Numbered from the stretch's first letter, positions 17,377-26,852 are shown. The stretch: DNA of 64,000 nucleotides from Chitinophaga oryziterrae (GCF_009758125.1 NZ_WRXO01000006.1:372001-436000); one strand, 5' to 3'. The notes: a model not told the origin generated them from the letters alone. Numbers and translations: made by a program.

Positions 17377-18694
17377 TATGATAGTTGCCGCTATCGTCTT
17401 TGGTTAAGACGGCGCCATTTTCCTTATTAATATAGACAGATAGTTTTTCTATAGGCGTATCCATCCGTACTTCCGGGAAGGCCGGCTGCATCACCTGTTT
17501 TACATGTGCATCTTTTAAGTTGGCATCATCTATCAACCTGATAAACAAACCGTTTTCAGAGATGGCGCCTATTATTTCGTTGTTATGTAATACCGGGATA
17601 TGCTCAATATCGTATTTCTTCATTTTCACGATCACGTCACTTACTTTGTCTTCCGGCCCAATTGTTACCAGTGGCTGATTACGGCGGGCATTCACCACGT
17701 CTTTCACGGTTTTAACGTCTAAGAAACCGCGTTCCATCATCCACTGATCATTATATACCTTGCCTACATAACGGCTGCCATGATCATGAAAGATCACCAC
17801 TACCAGGTCGGTCGGCTTCAACCGGCTTTTCAGCTGCTGTAGCCCTGCAATAGCGGAACCGGCGGAGTAACCCACGAAAATACCTTCTTCTTTAGAGATA
17901 CGGCGGGCCATGACTGCGCCATCCTTATCCGTTACTTTTTCGAAATGGTCGATGAGGGACATGTCGTAGTTCTGTGGAACAAAATCTTCTCCTATCCCTT
18001 CTGTGATATAAGGATATACCTCACTCATGTCCAGTTCTCCGGTTTCATGGAACTTTTTCAGCAGGGAACCGTAACTGTCTATTGCCCAGAGCTGTATATC
18101 AGGATTTTTCTCTTTGAGATATTTACCGGTACCGGTAATCGTTCCGCCTGTACCTGTGGCTACTACCAGGTGGGTCACCTTTCCATCTGTCTGTTTCCAG
18201 ATCTCCGGACCGGTTTGCTCGTAATGGGCATCGCGGTTGGCCAGGTTATCATACTGGTTCATGTAGTAGGAGTTGGGTATTTCCTTTGCCAGCCGGGCTG
18301 CTACTGAATAGTAAGAGCGGGGATCTTCCGGTTCCACATTGGTAGGGCACACGATCACTTCGGCGCCTACGGCTTTCAGGATATCTACCTTTTCTTTGGA
18401 TTGTTTATCTGTAGTTGCGAAAATGCATTTATAGCCTTTCACCACGGCGGCAAGTGCCAGTCCCATACCGGTGTTACCGGACGTACCTTCTATAATGGTA
18501 CCGCCTGGTTTTAACAGTCCCTTTTCCTCTGCCACTTCTACCATCTTCAGCGCCATACGGTCTTTAATTGAGTTGCCCGGGTTAAAGAATTCTACTTTTG
18601 CCAGTACGGGGCAGGGTAATCCGGCGGTAACGCGGTGTAATTTCACTAACGGGGTATTTCCTATTGTTTCAAGGATACTATTGCAAAAATCCAT
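17336..18694 (-). CDS. Cystathionine beta-synthase (PLP enzyme with C-terminal CBS domain pair)
   Basis: 452 residues. The N-terminal PLP fold of the cysteine synthase/CBS family has the Schiff-base lysine at 44 (NPGNSIKDRMA), the substrate loop EGTSGNTGMGLA, the phosphate-binding loop ATGTGGTITGTGKYL and the EEGIFVGYSAGSA motif. Two CBS motifs occupy about 340-452 (VSDVIVKMKKYDIEHIPVLHNNEIIGAISENGLF). It condenses serine (or O-acetylserine) with homocysteine or sulfide; the CBS tail favours cystathionine beta-synthase over CysK, but annotation between the two is not fully certain. The downstream binding-protein gene overlaps its 3' end. Confidence 0.92.
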   Translation of the reverse strand: MDFCNSILETIGNTPLVKLHRVTAGLPCPVLAKVEFFNPGNSIKDRMALKMVEVAEEKGLLKPGGTIIEGTSGNTGMGLALAAVVKGYKCIFATTDKQSKEKVDILKAVGAEVIVCPTNVEPEDPRSYYSVAARLAKEIPNSYYMNQYDNLANRDAHYEQTGPEIWKQTDGKVTHLVVATGTGGTITGTGKYLKEKNPDIQLWAIDSYGSLLKKFHETGELDMSEVYPYITEGIGEDFVPQNYDMSLIDHFEKVTDKDGAVMARRISKEEGIFVGYSAGSAIAGLQQLKSRLKPTDLVVVIFHDHGSRYVGKVYNDQWMMERGFLDVKTVKDVVNARRNQPLVTIGPEDKVSDVIVKMKKYDIEHIPVLHNNEIIGAISENGLFIRLIDDANLKDAHVKQVMQPAFPEVRMDTPIEKLSVYINKENGAVLTKDDSGNYHIVTKYDIIQALGN

Positions 18695-18760
18695 ATGATG
18701 AGATGTTGAATTCCAGCGAAAATAAGGAAATAAAGTTAACTTAAAAGGGCCTCGGAAAGG

Positions 18761-18984
18761 GGTAGTGCATCAGTTTGATTACATAATATAATCTTCGCGT
18801 GCCAGATGTAGTTGATTAATAAATATACCTTATCTGCCGTGATTATCAGGTGAAGTTAAATTGAAAAACAAATCCTAAACCTATATTTCAAAGCTAAATT
18901 AGCGAACTAAACAGGCAGATGCAGTGTATTTATGATCAACTGCATCTGGCAATCTTCGCTTTGATAATTCAACTGAGTCACTAC
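18761..18984 (+). repeat. Inverted-repeat element, copy B (complete, 224 bp, with flanking 9-bp near-duplicate)
   Basis: Complete copy of the dispersed element. The left end is GGTAGTGCATCAGTTTGATT and the right end, read in reverse complement, is GTAGTGACTCAGTTGAATTA. The inner arms are ATGTAGTTGATTAATAAATA on the left and, in reverse complement, ATGCAGTTGATCATAAATAC on the right. The flanks are TCGGAAAGG (18752-18760) and TCAGAAAGG (18985-18993), 8 of 9 identical, which fits a target-site duplication. It occupies most of the 357-base region between the divergent cystathionine synthase gene and bioD, so both promoters must fit around it. Confidence 0.88.
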
Positions 18985-19039
18985 TCAGAAAGGCTTCGGA
19001 AGATACTTATCCAATACCTCTTTATAAGCCGTATTCTCC

Positions 19040-19047
19040 TATATTTG
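19040..19047 (+). promoter_or_regulatory. Putative bioD promoter -7 box, very short leader
   Basis: TATATTTG matches TAnnTTTG and ends only 4 bases before the bioD ATG (19052). If it is used, transcription would begin at or next to the start codon, giving a leaderless or nearly leaderless message. No clear TTTG was found about 20 bases upstream, so support is moderate. Confidence 0.4.
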
Positions 19048-19051
19048 CAAT

Positions 19052-19693
19052 ATGAGTCAGCGGATTTTTATAACCGGCATAGGGACCGGGGTGGGGAAAA
19101 CACTAACAGCAGCCTGCATTACAGAGGCGCTGCAAGCTGATTATTGGAAACCCGTACAAACCGGCCTGAAAGAGGGGACAGACACAGATACCGTACGTGG
19201 GTTGCTATCCAACCCGGTATCAGTATGCCACCGCGAGGCATATTGCCTGGAAGAACCCGCTTCACCGCATCTGGCTGCCCGTATGGAAGAAGTGACCATC
19301 AACGTAAAACGCATTATTGAAGTAGCTGAAAGCCTGCAACCTGCTAACCGTCCGCTGGTGATTGAAGGTGCAGGTGGACTCATGGTCCCCCTGAATGAAC
19401 AGACATTCACGATCGATTTTATACAACAATTACAGGCAAAGGTGATCATCGTTGCCCAGAACTACCTGGGTAGTATCAATCACGCACTGTTAACTGCCCG
19501 TGTGCTGAAACATAGCGGTATCCCGGTGATGGGATGGGTTTTCAGCGGCGATTATCATAGTAATGAGGAAGAAGTGGTTTCATGGAGCGGGTTCCCGCAC
19601 CTGGGCCGGATTCCCAGAACGCCCCTGGTAGATAAGGCATTTGTGAAAGAACAGGGAGATAAGTTATCTTTGCGGACAACAACATATTTTTAA
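19052..19693 (+). CDS. bioD: Dethiobiotin synthetase
   Basis: 213 residues. P-loop GTGVGKT at 11-17 right after the start, which fixes the start codon. KPVQTGLKEGTDTD, the EEPASPHLAAR block and the VIEGAGGLMVPLN motif are typical of BioD. It forms the ureido ring of dethiobiotin from diaminopelargonate, CO2 and ATP. No other bio genes are nearby. It is followed after 5 bases by the formyl-THF cyclo-ligase gene, starting a long plus-strand run through lpxK, rnr and the polyprenyl synthase. Confidence 0.96.
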   Translation: MSQRIFITGIGTGVGKTLTAACITEALQADYWKPVQTGLKEGTDTDTVRGLLSNPVSVCHREAYCLEEPASPHLAARMEEVTINVKRIIEVAESLQPANRPLVIEGAGGLMVPLNEQTFTIDFIQQLQAKVIIVAQNYLGSINHALLTARVLKHSGIPVMGWVFSGDYHSNEEEVVSWSGFPHLGRIPRTPLVDKAFVKEQGDKLSLRTTTYF

Positions 19694-19698
19694 CCTAC

Positions 19699-20280
19699 TT
19701 GTTAACAAAAAAGGATATACGAAAACAATACCTGGAAAAACGGCTCAATCTTCCGGATGACCTATCTACCACGCTAAACAGGCAACTGCTGGAAAAATGC
19801 AGGCAGCTCGATCTCAGCTCTTTTACCCTGGTTCACATCTTTCTGCCCATTACCGAAAAAAAGGAAGTGGATACCTATGCCCTGGTTGACTGGGCCAGGA
19901 TTGCATGGCCTGATGTACAATGGGTATTGTCTAAGTCGGACCTTAGCACAGGTCTGATGTTACACTACCTCTGGGAACCCGATACCCTGCTGGTCAATAA
20001 TAAATACGGTATCCCGGAACCGGAAAGCGGCACCCTGATCCCCCCTGCGATGCTTGATCTTGTCTTTGTTCCCCTGCTGGCATTTGACCATAAAGGACAT
20101 CGTGTGGGATACGGAAAAGGGATGTACGACCGTTTTCTTCAGGAATGCAGGCCCGATGCCACTACCATCGGGTTGTCCCTGTTTGACCCGGTTGATTCAA
20201 TTACTGATACAGATAGCCTGGACGTGCCACTGGATATGGTGATCACCCCGGGTCTTATCTATCAATTCAAGAAAAAATGA
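19699..20280 (+). CDS. 5-formyltetrahydrofolate cyclo-ligase family protein
   Basis: 193 residues from a TTG start at 19699; no ATG fits better because the family N-terminus (KKDIRKQYLEKRLNL) begins right there. Family motifs are present: the VHIFLPITEKKEVDT region, the EPESGTLIPPAMLDLVFVPLLAFDHKGHRVGYGKGMYDRFL block with the nucleotide-binding glycines, and a short C-terminal strand. It converts 5-formyl-THF to 5,10-methenyl-THF with ATP. Its stop overlaps the lpxK start by 4 bases (ATGA), so the two are translationally coupled. Confidence 0.93.
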   Translation: MLTKKDIRKQYLEKRLNLPDDLSTTLNRQLLEKCRQLDLSSFTLVHIFLPITEKKEVDTYALVDWARIAWPDVQWVLSKSDLSTGLMLHYLWEPDTLLVNNKYGIPEPESGTLIPPAMLDLVFVPLLAFDHKGHRVGYGKGMYDRFLQECRPDATTIGLSLFDPVDSITDTDSLDVPLDMVITPGLIYQFKKK

Positions 20281-21344
20281 TACAATACCTGAAAGTTTTA
20301 TTATACCCTTTTTCCCTGTTATATGGCCTGGTGATGTGGGTCCGGAACCGTTTTTACGATACCAATGTACTCACGGCGGTGGAGTTTGACCTGCCCGTGA
20401 TTGCGGTAGGTAACCTCTCTGTTGGCGGGACCGGCAAAACACCACATGTGGAACACCTGATCCGGCTGCTGAAAGACAAATACCGTACTGCCACCCTTAG
20501 CCGGGGATATAACCGCCATACCAGAGGTTACCTGCTGGCAGATGCGCAAAGCACGGCGGCACAACTGGGAGATGAACCCATGCAGTTCCATCAGAAATTC
20601 CCGGATATCAGCGTTTGTGTAGGAGAGGAGCGCATGCTGGCCATACCCCAGTTATTAGGAGAACGCCCGGAAACACAGGTGATATTGCTGGATGATGCTT
20701 TCCAGCACCGCTCTATCAAACCGGGCATGAATATCCTGATAACGGATTACAGCCGCCGTTTTACAAAAGACCATGTAGTACCCTTTGGCCGTCTGCGGGA
20801 AGGCCGCAAAGGATATGAAAGGGCCAATTGTATCATTGTTTCGAAATGTCCGCCGGCTTTATCAGAAGCAGAAAAAGCCGCTATCAGCAAGGAAATAAAC
20901 CCGCTGCACGGCCAGCAACTGTACTTTACCTCTTTACAGTATGGCACATTATATGACATGTTCAGTGGAGAACCGGTAGATGTGCCGGCTGATACCACCC
21001 TGATGCTGGTATGTGGTATTGCCCGCCCTGAACCGCTGTTACAGCAGTTGAAAAGTACACACGAACAGGTGTACCTGCTGTCTTTCCCCGATCATTATTA
21101 CTACGCCGGTCATGATCTGGAAAAGATTAAAAAAGAACTGGGAGACTTACCAGGGGATAAAAAAATGGTGATTACCACCGAAAAAGACGCCGTACGCCTT
21201 CACCTGCTTGAAGAACGCCTGAAGGAGTTAGACATACGCATTGCCGTTATGCCGGTAGAAATATCTTTCCTGTTCGGGGAAGCATATTCATTTAATAATT
21301 ATATTTTTGATTACGTGGAGCAGTTTGGAAGTAACCATGATTAA
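20277..21344 (+). CDS. lpxK: Tetraacyldisaccharide 4'-kinase
   Basis: 355 residues. Walker A region VGNLSVGGTGKTPHVEHLI (about 42-60), SRGYNRHTRGYLLAD, the LLDDAFQHRSIKPGMNILITDYSR block and PFGRLREGRKGYERAN are all diagnostic of LpxK. It phosphorylates the lipid A precursor at the inner membrane; an N-terminal hydrophobic segment (about 5-22) suits membrane association. It overlaps the upstream folate gene by 4 bases and precedes rnr by 11 bases. Confidence 0.97.
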   Translation: MIQYLKVLLYPFSLLYGLVMWVRNRFYDTNVLTAVEFDLPVIAVGNLSVGGTGKTPHVEHLIRLLKDKYRTATLSRGYNRHTRGYLLADAQSTAAQLGDEPMQFHQKFPDISVCVGEERMLAIPQLLGERPETQVILLDDAFQHRSIKPGMNILITDYSRRFTKDHVVPFGRLREGRKGYERANCIIVSKCPPALSEAEKAAISKEINPLHGQQLYFTSLQYGTLYDMFSGEPVDVPADTTLMLVCGIARPEPLLQQLKSTHEQVYLLSFPDHYYYAGHDLEKIKKELGDLPGDKKMVITTEKDAVRLHLLEERLKELDIRIAVMPVEISFLFGEAYSFNNYIFDYVEQFGSNHD

Positions 21345-21355
21345 ATGTTACGAGA

Positions 21356-23545
21356 ATGACAAAAAGTAAAAAACCTCAAAAAAGCAACAGCACCCAAAAT
21401 ACATTCAGGGGTACTGTACAAATAACCCGTTCGGGTATGTCCTTTGTAATTGTAGAAGGACAGGATAAAGACGTAATGGTAAGGCAACAAAACCTGAATA
21501 CCGCGCTGGACGGAGACGAAGTGACAGTCTCTGTTATCAAGCAGGGTAAGAACCAGGGCCGCATGGAAGGTGTGGTAACGGAGATCATTACACGCAAGAA
21601 AACAGAATTTACGGGTACCCTGCAGGTGAATAAAGGCTTTGCCTTCCTGATACTGGATAAATCCCTGTTCATGCCGGACATCTATATCCCGGCCAATGTA
21701 CTGAAGGATGGTAAGACCGGCGATAAAGCGCTGGTACGTGTGGTGAGCTGGGGAGACAAGACCCGCAAACCTGTGGGAGAGATCATTGAATTACTGGATG
21801 CCACTAATACCAATGACCTGGCCATGAAGGAGATCCTGATAGAAACAGGGTTCCCGCTCAGCTTTCCGGAAGATGTGATAAAAGAACTGGCACTGGTGAA
21901 AGAAGATATCAATACCGATGAAATAAAGAAGCGTAAGGACTTCCGTAAAACATTGACGTTTACGATAGATCCTGTTGACGCAAAGGATTTCGATGATGCG
22001 ATATCTATTAAAAAAATGCGCGGTGGCTGGTATGAGATCGGTGTACATATTGCTGATGTAAGTCATTATGTACTGCCCGACACCTCCCTGGATAAAGAGG
22101 CGTATAAACGTGCCACCTCCGTATATCTGCCAGACCGTGTATCTCCTATGTTGCCGGAGAAGATCTCTAATGAATTGTGTTCTCTTCGTCCCAATGAAGA
22201 TAAACTTACCTTCTCTACCGTTTTTAAAATGAATGAAAAAGGAGAGATCAAAGAACACTGGATAGGCAGAACTATCATTCACTCTGATCATCGCTTTACT
22301 TATGAAGATGTACAGGAAGTGATTGAGAAGAAAGCCGGACAGTATGAAGACGAAGTGCTGTTGTTAAACACGATCGCACAAACACTCCGTGCGGAAAGGT
22401 TTAAAAATGGCGCTATCAATTTCTCTTCACAGGAAGTACGCTTTCAGCTGGATGAAAATGCGAAGCCAATTGGTATTGTCATTAAAGAAAGTAAAGAGGC
22501 TCATCAACTGATTGAAGAGCTCATGCTGCTGGCTAACCGTACGGTGGCCGAGTATGTATTTAATATCAAGATAGGTACTAATCAGTCCGTACCTTTCCCA
22601 TACAGGATACATGATACACCTGATGAAGAAAAGCTGAAGGTGTTTGCCGTATTTGCAAAGAAATTCGGGCATTCACTGGACGTAAGCGATCCTGATAAGT
22701 TAGCGTCTTCTTTCAATGAGATGCTGGCCTTTGCCAAAGGCAAACCAGAACAGCATGTACTGGAAACCTTAGGTATCCGTACAATGGCCAAGGCGGTGTA
22801 TACCACCGGTAATATTGGTCACTATGGATTAGGATTTGAACACTACTGTCACTTCACCTCGCCTATACGCCGTTATCCGGATGTGCTGGTACATCGTGTA
22901 CTGGCAGAATGCCTGGTCCATGATGTACATCCGGACAAGAACATGGAGAGTAAGTGCAAGCATTCTTCTGAAATGGAACGTAAGGCCATGGAGGCGGAAA
23001 GAGCGGCTAACAAATACAAACAGGTGGAATACATGCAGCAGTTCCTCGGGGAGGAATTTGAAGGCGTGGTAAGTGGTGTGGCGCACTTTGGTTTCTGGGT
23101 AGAGACCGTGGAAACCAAGTGTGAGGGTTTGGTAAGCATACACAATATGACGGCCAAAGATGAGTTTGTATATGATGAAGGGGAGTATGCACTGGTAGGA
23201 CAGTATACCGGTAAGAAGATCCGTATCGGGGACAGAGTAAAGATCCGGGTAGTGGCTGCCAACTTAGTGAAGCGCCAGCTGGATTATGATCTGATCGAAG
23301 ACTGGGGAGACGGACCTGATGTATCATCGAGGCCTCAGTACCGTCGTAAACCTGCGGATGATACCAGGAGAGGTACCAGCAGGAAACAGTCCGGTGGTAA
23401 GAAAACTTCCTCCGGAGACAGACGGTCTTCAACAGGCGACAGAAGATCTTCCTCAGGGGAGAGAAAATCTTCCTCAGGAGAAAAGAAATCTTCCGGTGGA
23501 AGATCAAAACCATCTACAGGAAAACCTAAAAGAAAAAATGATTAG
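21356..23545 (+). CDS. rnr: Ribonuclease R
   Basis: 729 residues. Two N-terminal cold-shock/OB domains (about 15-150) lead to the RNB catalytic domain starting near residue 200, with TIDPVDAKDFDDAISI supplying the catalytic aspartates. The HYGLGFEHYCHFTSPIRRYPDVLVHR block follows. An S1 domain covers about 560-645 (FEGVVSGVAHFGFWVE...VGQYTGKKIRIGDRVKIRV). The tail (about 670-729) is a low-complexity basic Ser/Gly/Lys/Arg repeat. It is a processive 3'-5' exoribonuclease that degrades structured RNA. It lies in the lpxK-rnr-prenyl synthase gene run. Confidence 0.97.
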   Translation: MTKSKKPQKSNSTQNTFRGTVQITRSGMSFVIVEGQDKDVMVRQQNLNTALDGDEVTVSVIKQGKNQGRMEGVVTEIITRKKTEFTGTLQVNKGFAFLILDKSLFMPDIYIPANVLKDGKTGDKALVRVVSWGDKTRKPVGEIIELLDATNTNDLAMKEILIETGFPLSFPEDVIKELALVKEDINTDEIKKRKDFRKTLTFTIDPVDAKDFDDAISIKKMRGGWYEIGVHIADVSHYVLPDTSLDKEAYKRATSVYLPDRVSPMLPEKISNELCSLRPNEDKLTFSTVFKMNEKGEIKEHWIGRTIIHSDHRFTYEDVQEVIEKKAGQYEDEVLLLNTIAQTLRAERFKNGAINFSSQEVRFQLDENAKPIGIVIKESKEAHQLIEELMLLANRTVAEYVFNIKIGTNQSVPFPYRIHDTPDEEKLKVFAVFAKKFGHSLDVSDPDKLASSFNEMLAFAKGKPEQHVLETLGIRTMAKAVYTTGNIGHYGLGFEHYCHFTSPIRRYPDVLVHRVLAECLVHDVHPDKNMESKCKHSSEMERKAMEAERAANKYKQVEYMQQFLGEEFEGVVSGVAHFGFWVETVETKCEGLVSIHNMTAKDEFVYDEGEYALVGQYTGKKIRIGDRVKIRVVAANLVKRQLDYDLIEDWGDGPDVSSRPQYRRKPADDTRRGTSRKQSGGKKTSSGDRRSSTGDRRSSSGERKSSSGEKKSSGGRSKPSTGKPKRKND
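23400..23520 (+). repeat. Degenerate in-frame tandem repeat in the rnr 3' end
   Basis: Units of about 21-30 bases containing TCTTCCTCAGG-GA-AG variants recur here and encode SSGDRR/SSGERK/SSGEKK repeats in the RNase R tail. Units differ by several substitutions, so this is an old repeat rather than a recent expansion. Confidence 0.6.
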
Positions 23546-23551
23546 AAGCAT

Positions 23552-24523
23552 ATGCATTCATTTCAGGAATTAACCGTACAGTTTGGAGAACATTTTAACA
23601 GAGAACATTTCCCGGAGCGGCCTAAGAGGCTGTATGAATCGGTAACCCATATTCTTAAAATAGGTGGAAAGCGTATTCGCCCCGTCCTCAGTATCATGGG
23701 GAACGAACTCTTTGATAATATACATCCGGATGTATTCCAGGTGGGTATTGCCGTAGAGATGTTCCATAATTTCACCCTGGTACATGACGATATTATGGAT
23801 AAAGCGCCATTGCGCCGCAACCATCCTACCGTACATACCCTGTACGGGGAGTCCACCGCCATACTGGCCGGAGATGTGATGCTCATCAATGTATATGATT
23901 ACCTGAACAGGGTCCAGCCTCATTATAAACAGAAACTCATATCTGCCTTTAACAAGGCTGCCAGGGAAGTTTGTGAAGGCCAGCAGATAGATATGGACTT
24001 TGAGGAGATGGAACCTGAACAGGTACATTACAATGACTATGTAAATATGATCGCCCTTAAAACATCCGTACTGCTGGCTGCCAGCTTACAGATGGGCGCT
24101 ATTATAGGCGGGGGAAGTGAATATAACCAGCAGCATATCTATGAGTTCGGGAAGAACATAGGTATTGCTTTCCAGATCCAGGACGATTACCTGGATGCCT
24201 TCGGGGATCCTGAAAAGTTTGGTAAACAACAGGGGGGAGATATCCTGGTGAATAAGAAGACTTTCCTGCTGCTGAAAGCCCTGGAAATGTGTAACCCTGC
24301 CCAACGGACCAGACTGAAAGAGTTATTATCTTCTAATCCGGATGATAAGGTAGCACAGGTATTACAGCTTTTCCACGACTGTAAAGTAGATGAGTGGGCA
24401 GAAAAGGAAAAGGACCGTTTCCAGCAGATAGCGTTTGAACACCTGGAGAGTATCGCGGTATTATCGGCCCGTAAGAAACCGTTAATGGAACTGGCCGGTT
24501 ATTTACTGAAGAGAGAGCATTAA
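23552..24523 (+). CDS. All-trans polyprenyl diphosphate synthase
   Basis: 323 residues. First aspartate-rich motif VHDDIMDKAPLRRNHPTVH, preceded by GGKRIRPVLSIMGNELF; second motif FQIQDDYLDAFGDPEKFGK with GGDILVNKKTFLLL. These are the IPP/allylic substrate and magnesium sites of trans-isoprenyl synthases. In Bacteroidota it probably makes the menaquinone side chain (octaprenyl-type, IspB-like), but chain length cannot be read with certainty. The gene begins 6 bases after rnr. Confidence 0.93.
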   Translation: MHSFQELTVQFGEHFNREHFPERPKRLYESVTHILKIGGKRIRPVLSIMGNELFDNIHPDVFQVGIAVEMFHNFTLVHDDIMDKAPLRRNHPTVHTLYGESTAILAGDVMLINVYDYLNRVQPHYKQKLISAFNKAAREVCEGQQIDMDFEEMEPEQVHYNDYVNMIALKTSVLLAASLQMGAIIGGGSEYNQQHIYEFGKNIGIAFQIQDDYLDAFGDPEKFGKQQGGDILVNKKTFLLLKALEMCNPAQRTRLKELLSSNPDDKVAQVLQLFHDCKVDEWAEKEKDRFQQIAFEHLESIAVLSARKKPLMELAGYLLKREH

Positions 24524-24586
24524 TTTTGATATATTCGCGCATCGCTAAACCTGGAAATGTTATTCACAACTAATTGATATCACCCA

Positions 24587-26245
24587 ATGTCTAAATCGCT
24601 TTTTAGAAAAAAATCTATTGCTGTAATATTAAAAGATGCACATGATGGTTTAACGGAGGGCCATGGTGGTGGTGGTAGCAAATTACAAAAAGTATTGGGT
24701 GTAAAAGATCTCACTGCAATGGGTATTGCAGCGGTAATAGGCGCCGGTATCTTTTCCACGATCGGTGAAGCCTCTTTCCATGGGGGCCCGGGTGTTTCCT
24801 TACTCTTCATTATCACCGCAGTAACCTGTGGTTTCTCAGCGCTCTGCTATGCCGAATTCGCATCCCGCGTACCGGTGTCCGGCAGTGCCTATACTTATTC
24901 TTATGTAACATTCGGAGAACTCGCTGCCTGGGTAATCGGCTGGGCGCTGATCCTGGAATATGCCATTGGGAACATTGCCGTGGCGATCTCCTGGAGCGGC
25001 TATTTCAATAACCTGCTGGCCGGGATAGGGTTGTCATTACCTTCCTGGCTTACCAGCAACTACGATAGCGCTACTGCGGAAATTGTAGCATCTGCCCCGC
25101 ATATTGCCGGTGTACCGGTGATCCTTAATCTGCCTGCTTTTATCATTGTGGTGCTGGTTACTTACCTGGCTTACCTGGGTATACAGGAGAGTAAGCGCAG
25201 CGCTAACTTCATGGTAGGGTTGAAGATCCTGGTGATCCTGTTCGTAATTGCGGTAGGTAGTTTTTATGTGAATACCAATAACTGGCACCCTTTTATGCCT
25301 AACGGATTCTCGGGGGTCATGAAGGGCGTTTCTGCTGTATTCTTTGCTTATATCGGTTTTGATGCTATCAGTACAACGGCGGAAGAATGTTCTAATCCCC
25401 AGCGCGATCTGCCTAAAGGGATGATCTATTCTCTCATAATCTGTACGGTATTATATATTCTTATTGCGCTGGTACTGACAGGTATGGTGTCTTATACCCA
25501 GTTGAAAGTGAATGATCCGCTGGCCTTTGTGTTCCAGGCAGTACACCAGAACTGGATTGGGTACATTATCTCTGTAAGTGCGGTGGTGGCCACCACCAGC
25601 GTATTACTGGTATTCCAGATCGGGCAGCCAAGGATATGGATGAGTATGAGCAGGGATGGTTTATTGCCTAAGCGTTTCAGTAAGATCCATCCGCGTTTTA
25701 AAACACCTTCCTTTGCCACGATCATTACTGGTATCATAGTAGGTGTCCCGGCTTTGTTCCTGAACCTGACGGTAGTAACTGACCTTACCAGTATCGGTAC
25801 TTTATTTGCCTTTATACTGGTATGTGGCGGGGTATTGCTGCTGCCTCCCCAGGAAAAGGCTGATCCTAATAACAAGCGTTTCCGTCTCCCTTATATTAAT
25901 GGCCGGTGGATCGTCCCTGTGATCATTATTGCATTTGCTTACCTGTTCCGTGAACAACTGCCGCAGAAGTTTTCTTTTGATGGTGGCTGGGAAGTATGGA
26001 AGCATAATATCCCCTTCTTTTTCTTTGCCGTTGCAGCAATTGTATTTTCCGTATTGTCTTTTGTGCGCAAGCTGTCACTCATTCCGGTGCTGGGGCTGTT
26101 AAGCTGTTTTTATCTGATGACTGAGATTGGTTTCAGGAACTGGGTAGTATTCTCTATCTGGCTGATGATGGGACTGGTTATTTATTTCGGATACAGCTAC
26201 CGGAACAGCAAACTGAACCAGGTAAGACGTATCACATTGGTTTAG
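24587..26245 (+). CDS. APC-superfamily amino acid permease
   Basis: 552 residues with about 12 or more membrane helices. The N-terminal helix carries the APC signature AAVIGAGIFSTIGEAS, followed by CYAEFASRVPVSGSAYTYSYVTFGELAAWVIGW. Further on are FFAYIGFDAISTTAEECSNPQRDLPKG and GQPRIWMSMSRDGLLPKRFSKIHP, all typical of cationic-amino-acid-transporter/YfnA-like permeases. Inner membrane, probably proton-coupled uptake of amino acids; exact substrate unknown. An upstream TAATTTTG overlaps the stop of the previous gene and might be its promoter. Confidence 0.93.
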   Translation: MSKSLFRKKSIAVILKDAHDGLTEGHGGGGSKLQKVLGVKDLTAMGIAAVIGAGIFSTIGEASFHGGPGVSLLFIITAVTCGFSALCYAEFASRVPVSGSAYTYSYVTFGELAAWVIGWALILEYAIGNIAVAISWSGYFNNLLAGIGLSLPSWLTSNYDSATAEIVASAPHIAGVPVILNLPAFIIVVLVTYLAYLGIQESKRSANFMVGLKILVILFVIAVGSFYVNTNNWHPFMPNGFSGVMKGVSAVFFAYIGFDAISTTAEECSNPQRDLPKGMIYSLIICTVLYILIALVLTGMVSYTQLKVNDPLAFVFQAVHQNWIGYIISVSAVVATTSVLLVFQIGQPRIWMSMSRDGLLPKRFSKIHPRFKTPSFATIITGIIVGVPALFLNLTVVTDLTSIGTLFAFILVCGGVLLLPPQEKADPNNKRFRLPYINGRWIVPVIIIAFAYLFREQLPQKFSFDGGWEVWKHNIPFFFFAVAAIVFSVLSFVRKLSLIPVLGLLSCFYLMTEIGFRNWVVFSIWLMMGLVIYFGYSYRNSKLNQVRRITLV

Positions 26246-26319
26246 AATATTTTAAAGGCTGATTTTGTGCTATGCATTTTTTTATGTATATTCATATTAG
26301 CTCTTTAAAATCAAATTTT

Positions 26320-26757
26320 ATGAATCTGCTACAACGAATTGACCGTTGGGGCGAATCTCACCATCCTAAATGGGTGGATGGAATTCGTGTCCTGTTAGGA
26401 ATTTTTCTGTTCTGGAAAGGGGTGGTTTTCATACAAAATATTGATGTTCTTAAAGCGGTGATCACCCAGAGCCCCGTAATCACGGTATTATCTTTCTGGC
26501 TAGCTCATTACATTGTCTTTGCTCATCTGGCAGGTGGTGTTCTCATCACATTCGGTTTATTAACGCGAGTTGCCATCATAGCTCAGATCCCCATTTTAAT
26601 AGGCGCGCTTATTTTTGTACATACCCCAACGGGGTTATTTAACGTACATGGAGAAGCCGGCCTTTCTATCCTTGTTCTGCTGTTACTGGTCTTCTTCCTA
26701 GTGGAGGGCAGCGGCCCCATTTCTTTCGATGGATATATGCGCCGTCACCCGGCATGA
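26320..26757 (+). CDS. DoxX-like small membrane protein
   Basis: About 145 residues from the ATG at 26320. The open frame extends to an ATG at 26272, but the extra 16 residues do not resemble the family N-terminus, whereas MNLLQRIDRWGESH does. Four hydrophobic segments are seen (about 20-40, 60-80, 85-105 and 115-135), with LAGGVLITFGLLTRVA in the middle, as in DoxX/quinol oxidase-subunit-like proteins. Inner membrane; biochemical role not established. Confidence 0.82.
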   Translation: MNLLQRIDRWGESHHPKWVDGIRVLLGIFLFWKGVVFIQNIDVLKAVITQSPVITVLSFWLAHYIVFAHLAGGVLITFGLLTRVAIIAQIPILIGALIFVHTPTGLFNVHGEAGLSILVLLLLVFFLVEGSGPISFDGYMRRHPA

Positions 26758-26811
26758 TGATCTTTACTGGTGGTCAGGATGGCTGATCTTATGGTCGTCC
26801 TGCCACTGGTA

Positions 26812-26844
26812 TTTGTGTATCGTCGCCCATTTTTCATAGATTTG
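26812..26844 (+). promoter_or_regulatory. Promoter for the DUF2027/Smr gene
   Basis: TTTG (26812-26815), a 21-base spacer and TAGATTTG (26837-26844) fit the Bacteroidota consensus TTTG-N19/21-TAnnTTTG. The ATG follows 9 bases after the -7 box, so the 5' leader would be only a few bases long. Confidence 0.65.
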
Positions 26845-26852
26845 CCAATCAT

